From positions 1-64,000 of the forward strand of contig NZ_BJZQ01000017.1 of assembly GCF_007992115.1 (NCBI RefSeq): 64,000 nucleotides of DNA, written 5' to 3'. The position numbers and the translations under genes are program-made. Below the pieces are notes generated by a model. That model had not been told where the DNA came from. It saw only the letters and a list, made by a program, of their open reading frames with translations, and made no database searches. The DNA is from Aeromicrobium flavum. Its GTDB lineage: Bacteria; Actinomycetota; Actinomycetes; Propionibacteriales; Nocardioidaceae. Of this stretch, positions 34,859 to 43,118 are shown piece after piece (positions within the stretch are counted from its first letter, which is position 1; every line of letters starts with the position of its first letter).

Positions 34859-37800
34859 CGTCGGACCTCCGGAACAGCAGGATCAGGCTGCCGGCGACCG
34901 CGACGACGAGTCCGGCCCCCGCCAGGTGGTGGGGCACGAGGCTCGCCGAGAAGATGTCGGCCGAGAGCTCGCCGATGCCGTCGCGACGCGCCTGCACCAC
35001 GAGCAGCGCCACCAGCGAGGAGAAGGTCAGCGCCGCGCCGAGGTACACGAGGCGGCGCGGGTCGACCGGGCGCACCCACATCAGCGCCGCGACGGCCAGG
35101 GCGCCGGCGAGGCCGCCCCAGCCGAGCAGCAGGCCCGCACCGACGACGCCGGCGACGGTCAGGACCGGAGCCGTGGCCCACGGCGGGCGCAGTCCGGTCG
35201 GGCCGGCGGGGCCCTCGGGCAGCGCGAAGAGGCGGCGGCGCACGAGCGCGCCGATCACGAGGGCGAGGGCCGCGAGCAAGCCCAGGCCGCTGATGCCGAG
35301 GGCGATGTCGGACCAACGCTGGGGCGTGTAGCGAATGTCGATCGACGCCTGGGCGCCGTCCTCGACGATCCAGCCCGACGAGAAGCCATCCAGCGTCACG
35401 GGGGCACCGAGGTCCTCGCCGTTCGCGGAGGCCCGCCAGTCGGGGTTGTGGCTCTGACCCGTGACGACCGCGTACGGGCCGTCGGCGACCTCGACGTCGA
35501 GGGTCATGCGGGTGTCGCCGTTGCGCGTGACCTCGGAGATGATCGGCGACCCGAACCGCTCGAGCGACTCGCGCGTGTCTCGCAGCTGCAGGGAGTCGAG
35601 GACGAAGGCGGGGTTGGCGTCGAGGGTGTGCTCGCCCGAGCCGAACCGGGTGCGCTCGCAGCCGACCCACCGGGTGCCCTGCTGGTCGCTGCGCGCCAGG
35701 AGGCCGGTGGCGGGCTTCATCAGCAGGCCCTCGCCGTCGGCCAGCGCGACGGGCAGGCAGTGGTCGCTGTCGTCGGCCTCGTCCATCGCCACGCCGGTGT
35801 CGATGTCGGTGAAGGTCGCCGGGACGCCGTTGGGGTCGCCCGAGAGGCCCTCGATCGTGACGCGCACCGCGGAGCCGCGCACTGGCTCGTCGAGGGCGAT
35901 GGTGGTCTCCCCCAGCCCGATCTCGGACTCGGCCACCTCGACGCCGTCGACGCTGACGCTCACGCGCGAGGCGCGGTGCCGGGTCTGCCCCTCCTCGATG
36001 TCGGCCGCCGTCTGGACGATCCGCACCTGGTCGATCGCGCGCTCGTCGGCACGGATCTCCCACCACGCACCGCGGGTGGTGCCGCCGGGCACCCACCCGG
36101 TCTCGTCGTCGCCGTCGGCCGCGCGCGAGGCACGGTTGGCGGGGTTGTCGAAGTAGTAGCCGCTCGACTCGGCCTCGACGTCGGTGCCACGTCCCTCGAC
36201 GCGGTCGTACATGACCTCGACCGGACCGCTGACCCGCACGTCCGCGCTGGTCTCGAAGGTGCGACGGTCGGGCAGGGTGATGACGCGGTTGAGCTCGCGC
36301 TCGGAGTCGTCGCTGGTCGAGGACGTGTTCTGCACCCGCGTGAGCAGGACGTCGAGCGGCGTGCGGGAGAACCGCTCGCGGTTCGCCTCGTCGAGCTCCT
36401 CGTAGGTGTTCGACAGCGTCAACGGGGTGCGCCCGGCGACGTGGGCCGTGCGGCCGACGCCGATCTCGGCGATGCCGACGAAGTTGTAGCCCTTGCCCCG
36501 GGTGGAGTCGATCGAGAGCGTCAGCTTGTCGGTCTCGACGCCTCCCAGCCGGGCGGTGGCCAGACCGGACTCGGGCAGCGTGATCGTGTCGCTGCGCCCG
36601 CCGGCCGACACCGTGACCTCGTCGATCTGCACGTCGCCGATCGGCAGTTGCGCGATCGGCACCTCGTCGAGCCGGACGGGCTCGTCGAACGTGGCGACGA
36701 GTCGCTGGCCGGCCGCCGTGCCGAAGTCGCCGAAGCGCCAGCCGGTGGTCAGGTCGCCGTCGACGGCGAAGTCGCCCGTGCCGTAGGGCAGGTCGAAGAA
36801 CGTGCCGCCCGAGCGCGACGTGGTGACCTTGACGACCGAGTCGACGCGCACGGTCTGGTCGGCGACGTCGGTGCCGAGCGTGCGGGTGGCGCCGGGGTCC
36901 TGGTCCTCGCGCAGCAGCGGGCCCTGGCCGACGGTGAGCCGGTTGGAGATGACGCTGCGCCGCGCGTTGGTGTCGCTGAGCACCATCCGCCCGGCGGTGT
37001 CGAGCGCCTTCGCGAACTCGTCGGTCGAGAGGTCCTGGGCGTACCGGACCAGCGGCGACGTGTCGAGCAGTCCCGCGTCGGCCATGGCCGGGAACGCGAA
37101 GCCGTCGCCGGCGACCACGATCTGTCCGTCGAGCGGCACGGCCCGCAGCGGGGACCGGGCGCCGAGGACGTCGTAGACCTGGACCGGCGGCAGCAGCTGC
37201 TCGCCGAAGAAGTACGGGTTCTCCATCGCCGGGGAGAGCGTGTTCTCACCGGGCTGGCCGAAGTTCTGGCGGCCGAAGAGGCCGGGGTCGGCCGAGACCC
37301 GCTGGTTCATCTCCGCCGGACGGGCGCCGCCGGTGTTCTCCCACACGACGTCGTTGCGCAGCAGCACCTGGCCGGCGCCGAGGTAGCGGGCCATCGCCGA
37401 GACGACCTGCCCCGTCGACGTACCGGACTGCACGGAGCCGTCGAGCGCAGCCAGGAAGTTGACGCCGGCGGGCGACGCGTTGGGCGTGGTCTCGGGCAGG
37501 ACCGCGCGCCGGTCGAACAGGGCGTTGACGACGTCGTCGGGACGCTCCTCGGTCCAGCGGTAGAACGGCCGGACCTGACCGGGCAGGACGAGCACGGACC
37601 CGGGCTGGCTGCTCCCGTCGACGGCCTCGGCGGCCTCCGACCAGTAATCGGGGACGTCGATCGGCGAGATGTAGAGGCGTCCGGACAGCGCCGGCAGCGA
37701 CCAGGCGGCGAAGACGGTGGCCAGCGCCACGATCACGACCGTGCGACCGGGGTGCCAGCTCCAGACGCGAGGCACGAGGTGGACCAGGGTGACGACGAGC

Positions 37801-38936
37801 CCGACGGTCATCGCGACGACGAGGACGGCACCGATCTTGTTGGTCGTGCGGAACGCCGACAGCGCGGGCACCTGCAGCACCTCGCCCAGCAGCCGGCCGA
37901 ACGGCGAGGCCGGACCGCTCTCGCTCGGGAAGACGCCGACCATGACGATCGCGGCACCGAAGACAGCGACCGACACGAAGACCCGGGCCCGCGTGCGGGC
38001 CCACGCCAGCGCCGTCAGGCCCAGGGCCGGCCAGAGCGCGGTGAGCACCATGACCAGCGGGCTGACGACGTAGACCGCGTGCTCGGGCACCCACGGCCCG
38101 GTCGAGCTGGAGCCGTACAGCGGCCACAGGCCCAGGCCGCGCAGCACCTCGGTCAGCGACGACACCTTCGCGATGCCGGTGAGCGTCTCGGAGCCCTCGA
38201 CGATCTGGGCGCCGGTGGTGAGTGCCGCGGCTGCGGGGACGAGCCAGTACAGCGACAGCACCACGACGAAGAGCGCCGACTTCGCCAGGACGAGCGCGGC
38301 GTCGCGCCAGCGCAGCCCGTCGCTCGCGCGGATCGCCAGGATGACGGGGACGACGGCCAGCAGCTGCAGCAGCGGGACGACCGCGACGTTCATGCCGCTC
38401 ATCGCGAAGAAGGTGAGGCCGAACAGCGCCGGCCAGGCCCAGCTGCGCGGGCGGCGCAGGGCGTGGATGAGGCACAGCAGCTGCCACGGCAGCAGCGCCA
38501 TCGGCAGGGCGATGGCCAACGTGGCGCCGGCGCTGATCGTGTACGGGTTGGCCAGGAACAGCACGGCGGCGAGCAGCCCGCCCCAGCGACCGACGCTCGG
38601 GGCGACGGCGCGGGTGAGCCGCGCGGCGCCCCAGGCGGCCACCAGCCACAGCACGAGGTGGAACACCTTGAAGGTCCACTCCGGCGACAGGCCGATCCCG
38701 CGCAGCGCCGACAGCACGAGCAGCACGGGGGCCAGACCCACGTTGAAGTTCGGCGAGCCCAGGTACGGCGAGGCCGTCCACGACGACATGTACTGGCCGA
38801 GCATCGCCCACGGGCGCACGTACACCTCGGGCTTGATGTCGGTGTAGAACGTGCCCCAGCCGTTCAGCCCGATGACCAGCGCGAGGGCGAGGATCGCCGA
38901 GCCCACCACGACGCGGTAGTGGGTGAACAGACGCAC
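34851..38936 (-). CDS. AftD-like alpha-(1->3)-arabinofuranosyltransferase family protein 2
   Basis: 1,361 residues from a GTG with GAGGGAG 5 bases upstream. It has an N-terminal GT-C membrane part (about 450 residues) with the acidic loop TDIKPEVYVRPWAMLGQYM. A long extracytoplasmic region with at least two discoidin-like, carbohydrate-binding stretches follows (for example DGDLTTGWRFGDFG and DGDDETGWVPGG), and then three to four C-terminal helices. The length and layout match the AftD/DUF3367 family, as does the shorter paralogue at 27-31 kb. It heads an operon with GT2, GT4 and a membrane protein. A TATATT -10 lies about 50 bases upstream. Confidence 0.87.
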   Translation of the reverse strand: MRLFTHYRVVVGSAILALALVIGLNGWGTFYTDIKPEVYVRPWAMLGQYMSSWTASPYLGSPNFNVGLAPVLLVLSALRGIGLSPEWTFKVFHLVLWLVAAWGAARLTRAVAPSVGRWGGLLAAVLFLANPYTISAGATLAIALPMALLPWQLLCLIHALRRPRSWAWPALFGLTFFAMSGMNVAVVPLLQLLAVVPVILAIRASDGLRWRDAALVLAKSALFVVVLSLYWLVPAAAALTTGAQIVEGSETLTGIAKVSSLTEVLRGLGLWPLYGSSSTGPWVPEHAVYVVSPLVMVLTALWPALGLTALAWARTRARVFVSVAVFGAAIVMVGVFPSESGPASPFGRLLGEVLQVPALSAFRTTNKIGAVLVVAMTVGLVVTLVHLVPRVWSWHPGRTVVIVALATVFAAWSLPALSGRLYISPIDVPDYWSEAAEAVDGSSQPGSVLVLPGQVRPFYRWTEERPDDVVNALFDRRAVLPETTPNASPAGVNFLAALDGSVQSGTSTGQVVSAMARYLGAGQVLLRNDVVWENTGGARPAEMNQRVSADPGLFGRQNFGQPGENTLSPAMENPYFFGEQLLPPVQVYDVLGARSPLRAVPLDGQIVVAGDGFAFPAMADAGLLDTSPLVRYAQDLSTDEFAKALDTAGRMVLSDTNARRSVISNRLTVGQGPLLREDQDPGATRTLGTDVADQTVRVDSVVKVTTSRSGGTFFDLPYGTGDFAVDGDLTTGWRFGDFGTAAGQRLVATFDEPVRLDEVPIAQLPIGDVQIDEVTVSAGGRSDTITLPESGLATARLGGVETDKLTLSIDSTRGKGYNFVGIAEIGVGRTAHVAGRTPLTLSNTYEELDEANRERFSRTPLDVLLTRVQNTSSTSDDSERELNRVITLPDRRTFETSADVRVSGPVEVMYDRVEGRGTDVEAESSGYYFDNPANRASRAADGDDETGWVPGGTTRGAWWEIRADERAIDQVRIVQTAADIEEGQTRHRASRVSVSVDGVEVAESEIGLGETTIALDEPVRGSAVRVTIEGLSGDPNGVPATFTDIDTGVAMDEADDSDHCLPVALADGEGLLMKPATGLLARSDQQGTRWVGCERTRFGSGEHTLDANPAFVLDSLQLRDTRESLERFGSPIISEVTRNGDTRMTLDVEVADGPYAVVTGQSHNPDWRASANGEDLGAPVTLDGFSSGWIVEDGAQASIDIRYTPQRWSDIALGISGLGLLAALALVIGALVRRRLFALPEGPAGPTGLRPPWATAPVLTVAGVVGAGLLLGWGGLAGALAVAALMWVRPVDPRRLVYLGAALTFSSLVALLVVQARRDGIGELSADIFSASLVPHHLAGAGLVVAVAGSLILLFRRSDDD

Positions 38937-38986
38937 AGGTACTCCCTCGGGGGTTCGGCTGGACAGCCGCTGGCACAGCGTCGTCC

Positions 38987-38992
38987 AATATA
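38987..38992 (-). promoter_or_regulatory. -10 element for aftD2
   Basis: TATATT on the minus strand, about 50 bases before the GTG, is the only A/T-rich hexamer in the 113-base divergent region. The -35 is poor (GTAACT-like). Confidence 0.4.
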
Positions 38993-39049
38993 GCCCGCGT
39001 CACACGTTCAGTTACCGGGGAGTCACGAAGCCGATACGCTGAGGGCGCC

Positions 39050-40237
39050 ATGCCCCGTCCGTCTCGCCCGTCACGCGCACGCCCGGGCTCCGGAGCGGCA
39101 CTCGGCATCACGATGGCCGTGGCCAACGTCCTGAGCTACGTCTTCGTCCTGATCCTGTCGCGCGCGCTCGGTCCGGGCGACTTCGGCGGCTTCTCCGCGC
39201 TCTCGGCCTACGGCATCGTCCTGTCGGTCCCGGCCGGGGCGCTGCAGGTCATCGTCGCGCGGCACGTCGCGGGTGCGCCGCCGCACTCGCGCGGCCTGCG
39301 GACGGCCCTGGTCGTCGGCGTCGCCCTGGCCGTGGCCACGATCGTCGCCGCTCCCCTCCTGGCGCACGCGTTCCGCCTCGAGACGACGTGGTCGGTGGTC
39401 TGGCTGGGCCTCACGCTCGTGCCGATGACGCTCACCGGCGCCTTCCAGGGCATCCTGCTCGGCCGGGGCCGGCTGGGTGCGCTCTCGGCGGTGTACGTCG
39501 CCACCGCGGCCGGCCGCCTGGCCGCCGGTGCGGGCGGTGCGTCCCTGGGACTGACCGTGGCGCAGGTGTTCGCCCTGCTGCTGGTGGTGGCGGCGCTCGT
39601 CGCGGTCCTGGGGGCTGCCCTGTGCCGGGCCGACCTCACGCTCGACGACGACCGGCGCCTCGGCACCGAGCTCGTGCGGGCCACCATGTCGCTGGGCGCG
39701 TTCATCGCGCTGACGAACGTCGACGTGACCCTGGCGCGCGCCTACCTGGACGACCACGACTCCGGGGGGTACGCGCTCGCCGCGACGTTCGGGCGGGCGA
39801 TGGGCTGGGGCACGCAGTTCGTCGCCCTGCTGCTGGTCCCGCGGATGCAGGGGGCCGGGGCGGGCCGGTCGTTCCGCCGGTCCCTGGGGCTGATCCTCGC
39901 GCTCGGCCTGGCGGGCGTCGCCGTCATTGCGGTCGCGCCGTCGTTCTGGATCCGGCTGGCCGGTGGAGCCGAGTACGCCGAGTTCGGACCGCTCGCGATC
40001 GCCTGCGTCGCCCTCGGCGTGCTGTGGGCCCTGGTGCAGGTGTCGCTGTTCGCCGAGATGGGCCTGGACAGCGCCTGGCTGGGTCGCTTCACCTGGGCCG
40101 TGCTGGCGCTGCAGAGCGCGGCCATCGTGCTGTGGTTCCACGACAGCCCCTACGAGCTCGTCGCGGTGTGCGCGGCCGGCGCCGCCGTCATCGTGGCGGC
40201 GGCGCTGGCCCGCTCCCGGAACCTGGGTCGTTCCTGA
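39050..40237 (+). CDS. MOP-superfamily oligosaccharide flippase (Wzx-like) 1
   Basis: 395 residues from an ATG with GAGGG 4 bases upstream. It has about twelve hydrophobic helices from residue 15 onward. The N-terminal VANVLSYVFVLILSRALGPGDFGGF and the central FIALTNVDVTLARAYLDDHDSGGY follow polysaccharide export proteins of the MATE/MOP group. It probably flips a lipid-linked glycan across the membrane. It is divergent from aftD2 and ends 6 bases from a converging methyltransferase gene. A second flippase at 48-49.5 kb shares its layout. Confidence 0.87.
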   Translation: MPRPSRPSRARPGSGAALGITMAVANVLSYVFVLILSRALGPGDFGGFSALSAYGIVLSVPAGALQVIVARHVAGAPPHSRGLRTALVVGVALAVATIVAAPLLAHAFRLETTWSVVWLGLTLVPMTLTGAFQGILLGRGRLGALSAVYVATAAGRLAAGAGGASLGLTVAQVFALLLVVAALVAVLGAALCRADLTLDDDRRLGTELVRATMSLGAFIALTNVDVTLARAYLDDHDSGGYALAATFGRAMGWGTQFVALLLVPRMQGAGAGRSFRRSLGLILALGLAGVAVIAVAPSFWIRLAGGAEYAEFGPLAIACVALGVLWALVQVSLFAEMGLDSAWLGRFTWAVLALQSAAIVLWFHDSPYELVAVCAAGAAVIVAAALARSRNLGRS

Positions 40238-40243
40238 CCTGCG

Positions 40244-41077
40244 TCAGTCCTGCTTCTGCTCGATCGCGCGCGACCGGCCCATGATGATGCGGGCGCCGAA
40301 CTTCATGACGCCGGGGAACTTCGTGGCGGCCTTCCAGGCGACGCGGTTCAACCGGTTCTGCAGGTGCACCTGGTAGCGGCGCAGCCACTCGTCGCGGCCC
40401 TTGAGCACCGTCGGGCCGGTGCGGCGGAAGGTCAGCGCGTGCAGACCGTTGGCCCAGCGCGGGTCGTCGTCGGACTTCGCGTCCCACGTCGCGTCGATCG
40501 TCCACCCCGGGTGGCGCTCGAGGAAGAGCCGGTGGGCGCGCTGGACGACGGGCCACGTGGCGTCGTCGACCAGGACGAGGGCCTCGTCGGCCAGCAGCGG
40601 CTCGACGACCGCGAGCGCGAGGTAGTGCGCCAGCAGGGTGTGCTCGCCGTCGTAGAAGTAGACGCCGACGGGGCGGTCGATGATGCCCTTCTGGGCCATC
40701 AGGGCGAAGCAGTCGCCCTCGAGGAGCCGCACGTCGGCGCCCTTGCCGTACTTCGCGAGGTTGTCCATGAGCTCGGCGCGCGCCTCCTGGCCGGCCATGC
40801 CGAACTCCAGGAAGTTCTCCATCGCGTAGAAGACCTTGTCGGAGTTGTCGCGCACCGTGCCGCACATGGAGCGGCCCTTGAACGTGCCGACCTCGAGGTA
40901 GGCCTCGTCCGCGGGCATGATCTCGGCGGCGAGGTTGAGCATCGCCAGCTCGTTGGAGGAGGTGAAGCCGGTGACGTCGGCCTTGACCTGGTCCCAGTAC
41001 GGATCGATCGGATCGGTGTCCTGGGGATCCCCGGGGAAGAGAGTAGGGGCTCGGTCGAAGAATGCAGAGGTGTCCAT
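40244..41077 (-). CDS. Class I SAM-dependent methyltransferase (Methyltransf_24 type)
   Basis: 277 residues from an ATG with AAAGG 5 bases upstream. The SAM motif is YLEVGTFKGRSMCG (about 59-72). It is followed by DVRLLEGDCFALMAQ and the metal/substrate region PVGVYFYDGEHTLLAHY and LVLVDDATW, as in CmcI/TylF-like and other Methyltransf_24 enzymes, which methylate hydroxyls of small molecules or sugars. It lies 55 bases after the second SGNH acyltransferase and is probably the last gene of the hddC operon. A role in O-methylating the surface glycan is inferred. Confidence 0.82.
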   Translation of the reverse strand: MDTSAFFDRAPTLFPGDPQDTDPIDPYWDQVKADVTGFTSSNELAMLNLAAEIMPADEAYLEVGTFKGRSMCGTVRDNSDKVFYAMENFLEFGMAGQEARAELMDNLAKYGKGADVRLLEGDCFALMAQKGIIDRPVGVYFYDGEHTLLAHYLALAVVEPLLADEALVLVDDATWPVVQRAHRLFLERHPGWTIDATWDAKSDDDPRWANGLHALTFRRTGPTVLKGRDEWLRRYQVHLQNRLNRVAWKAATKFPGVMKFGARIIMGRSRAIEQKQD

Positions 41078-41132
41078 GAGTGCCTTTCGTGCGGCGATCA
41101 GCCTATCGGTCGGTGTGCGCTCGCGGAGCCGG

Positions 41133-43118
41133 TCACGCGAGTTCGTCCCACGCGTCACGGACCGCCGGAGCGAGCCAGGTCCAGAGCATCGGGGCGGCCT
41201 CGTCCGAGAAGTGGAGTGCGTCGCGGAAGAGGGTGATGCCGTTGATCTGCCTGCGGAAGCCATCGTCGCACCCGAGGGCCCCGTTGAGGTCGAGCACGGG
41301 CGTGTCCGTCCCCTTCGCCCACTCGGTGAGCCAGCGGTTGGCGCGGTCCGGCTCGGCGAGGTTGCGCGTGACCTCGGTGTGTTCGCGCATCCAGTCGCGG
41401 TCGAAGGGCGGCGACGGCAGCCGCTCGACCGAGACCTCGCGGCAGGGCAGCGTCGCCACCTGCACCTGGCGCACCCCGGCGGCCTCGGCGGCGGCGCGCA
41501 GGTCGTCGAGCTGCTCGTCGACCAGTGAGCCCAGCTCGGGGTCGTCGGGCCCGATGAGGGTTCCGTCGTCACGCTCGTGCAGGGTGCCCAGGTCGGTGCC
41601 GACCATGAGCACGAGGACGTCCGCGCGGGCGTCGCGCAACCGCTCGGTCATCTCCTCGCGGCTGGCGCGGCACTCCGGCTTCACGGGCTCGCGATAGCCG
41701 GGCGACCAGTAGGTCGTCAGCGGCAGCAGCCCGCATCCCTCGACGGCGAGGTTCGTCAGCTCGAGGTCGGGGTAGCGGTCGGCCGGGAAGCCGTCGGACA
41801 GGTAGTACGGGACGGAGTCGCCGTAGATCGCCACCCGCAGGGGGGCCGATCCCGGCTCGTACGGCGCGGTCTCGGGCGTGAGCTCGGGGATCCGGCCGGC
41901 GGCGAGGTCCTCCTGGACGGTCGGCACCGCGCCGACCCTGAACGCCAGGACCAGGACGACGGCGGTCGCCGCCACCGCCAGGACGCGTCCCTTGCGGAGG
42001 CTGCCGGTGAGGCGGCCCAGCCCGCCGCGCATCACCGGCACCTCGACCAGGTGGAAGCTGAGCGCGGCGACCGCCAGGGTCACCACCGATCCGACGAGCA
42101 GCTCGGCGACCACCGGCAGGTCGGCCGCGTACCGGTCCAGCCACAGCTTCACGGGCCAGTGCCACAGGTACAGGCCGTACGTCAGGATGCCGAGGTACAC
42201 CAGCGGACCCCAGGTGAAGATGCGGCGGTAGGGGCCCGGGCCGACCTGCACGATGCCGGCGATGCCGAGCGCCGTGAGCAGCGACAGGGCCAGCATGCCG
42301 CCGCGCTCGAACATCAGCGGCGCCATCGGCGGCACGAGGAAGAACCCGGCGGTGGTGACGAGCGTGGCGGTCCACGCCAGCAGGCCGGCGGTTCGCGGGC
42401 TCATCTGGCGAGGTCGGCGTCCTTCCCGGTCGGGCCCCACGGCGAACGCCATCGCCATGCCCGCGAGCAGCGCCTGGATGCGCGTGTCGGTGCCGTAGTA
42501 GGCGTGCGCCTGCGCCTCCGCGGTGGCCAGGCCGATCTGGGCCGTCCACACCGCCGAGGCCACCGCGACCGCCAGGATGATGCCCACCCGCAGGGCCCGC
42601 GAGCCGACCATCCGAACCAGCAGCACGGCGGCGATCGGAGCGACGATGTAGAACTGCTCCTCGACCGACAGGGTCCACACGTGCCGGAAGAACGAGGGAT
42701 TGCCGAACTCGGCGAAGTACTGGTCGGCCTGGGAGACCAGCCGCCAGTTCATGACGAACCCGACCGTGGCCAGGATGTCGTCCTTCATCGGCCGGCGGGT
42801 GGCGTGGTCCGCCGCCACGACGGCCCACGTGCCGACCGCCAGGATCAGCAGCGTGAGCGCGGGGAGCAGTCGCCGGGCGCGGCGCCTGTAGAAGTCCAGG
42901 ACGCTCACCCGGCCGAAGCGGGCGTGCTCCTTCAGCAGGATCATGACGATGACGTAGCCGGAGAAGACGAAGAACAGGTTGAGTCCGACCCACGCGCCCT
43001 GCAACGCCTCGACCCCGAAGTGATAGGCCAGCAGCACCAGCACGGCGTAGCCGCGAGCGCCGTCGAGCGCGCTGCTGCGGGAGCCCTGGGTGGGTGCGAG
43101 CTGCTCTTCGAGCCTCAC
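41133..43118 (-). CDS. Acyltransferase-3 with C-terminal SGNH domain (OafA-like) 1
   Basis: About 661 residues from a GTG at 43118 that overlaps the upstream paralogue's stop (GTGA). Residues 15-370 form the ten-helix acyltransferase-3 domain: LDGARGYAVLVLLAYHFG with the catalytic His, FYRRRARRLLPALTLL, and WTLSVEEQFYIVAP. The extracytoplasmic SGNH domain follows, with block I YGDSVPYY (about residue 433) and block V DALHFSDE (about 634). This is the design of O-antigen and peptidoglycan O-acetyltransferases. It is a close tandem paralogue of the upstream gene. Confidence 0.92.
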   Translation of the reverse strand: MRLEEQLAPTQGSRSSALDGARGYAVLVLLAYHFGVEALQGAWVGLNLFFVFSGYVIVMILLKEHARFGRVSVLDFYRRRARRLLPALTLLILAVGTWAVVAADHATRRPMKDDILATVGFVMNWRLVSQADQYFAEFGNPSFFRHVWTLSVEEQFYIVAPIAAVLLVRMVGSRALRVGIILAVAVASAVWTAQIGLATAEAQAHAYYGTDTRIQALLAGMAMAFAVGPDREGRRPRQMSPRTAGLLAWTATLVTTAGFFLVPPMAPLMFERGGMLALSLLTALGIAGIVQVGPGPYRRIFTWGPLVYLGILTYGLYLWHWPVKLWLDRYAADLPVVAELLVGSVVTLAVAALSFHLVEVPVMRGGLGRLTGSLRKGRVLAVAATAVVLVLAFRVGAVPTVQEDLAAGRIPELTPETAPYEPGSAPLRVAIYGDSVPYYLSDGFPADRYPDLELTNLAVEGCGLLPLTTYWSPGYREPVKPECRASREEMTERLRDARADVLVLMVGTDLGTLHERDDGTLIGPDDPELGSLVDEQLDDLRAAAEAAGVRQVQVATLPCREVSVERLPSPPFDRDWMREHTEVTRNLAEPDRANRWLTEWAKGTDTPVLDLNGALGCDDGFRRQINGITLFRDALHFSDEAAPMLWTWLAPAVRDAWDELA

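Noticed and set aside
34509-38993. A 1,494-codon open frame on the + strand opposite aftD2, and similar long frames at 27510-30989, 3004-4407 and 12123-13178
   Set aside because: They are Arg/Gly/Asp-rich shadows of high-GC genes on the other strand, without ribosome sites, family motifs or sensible composition.
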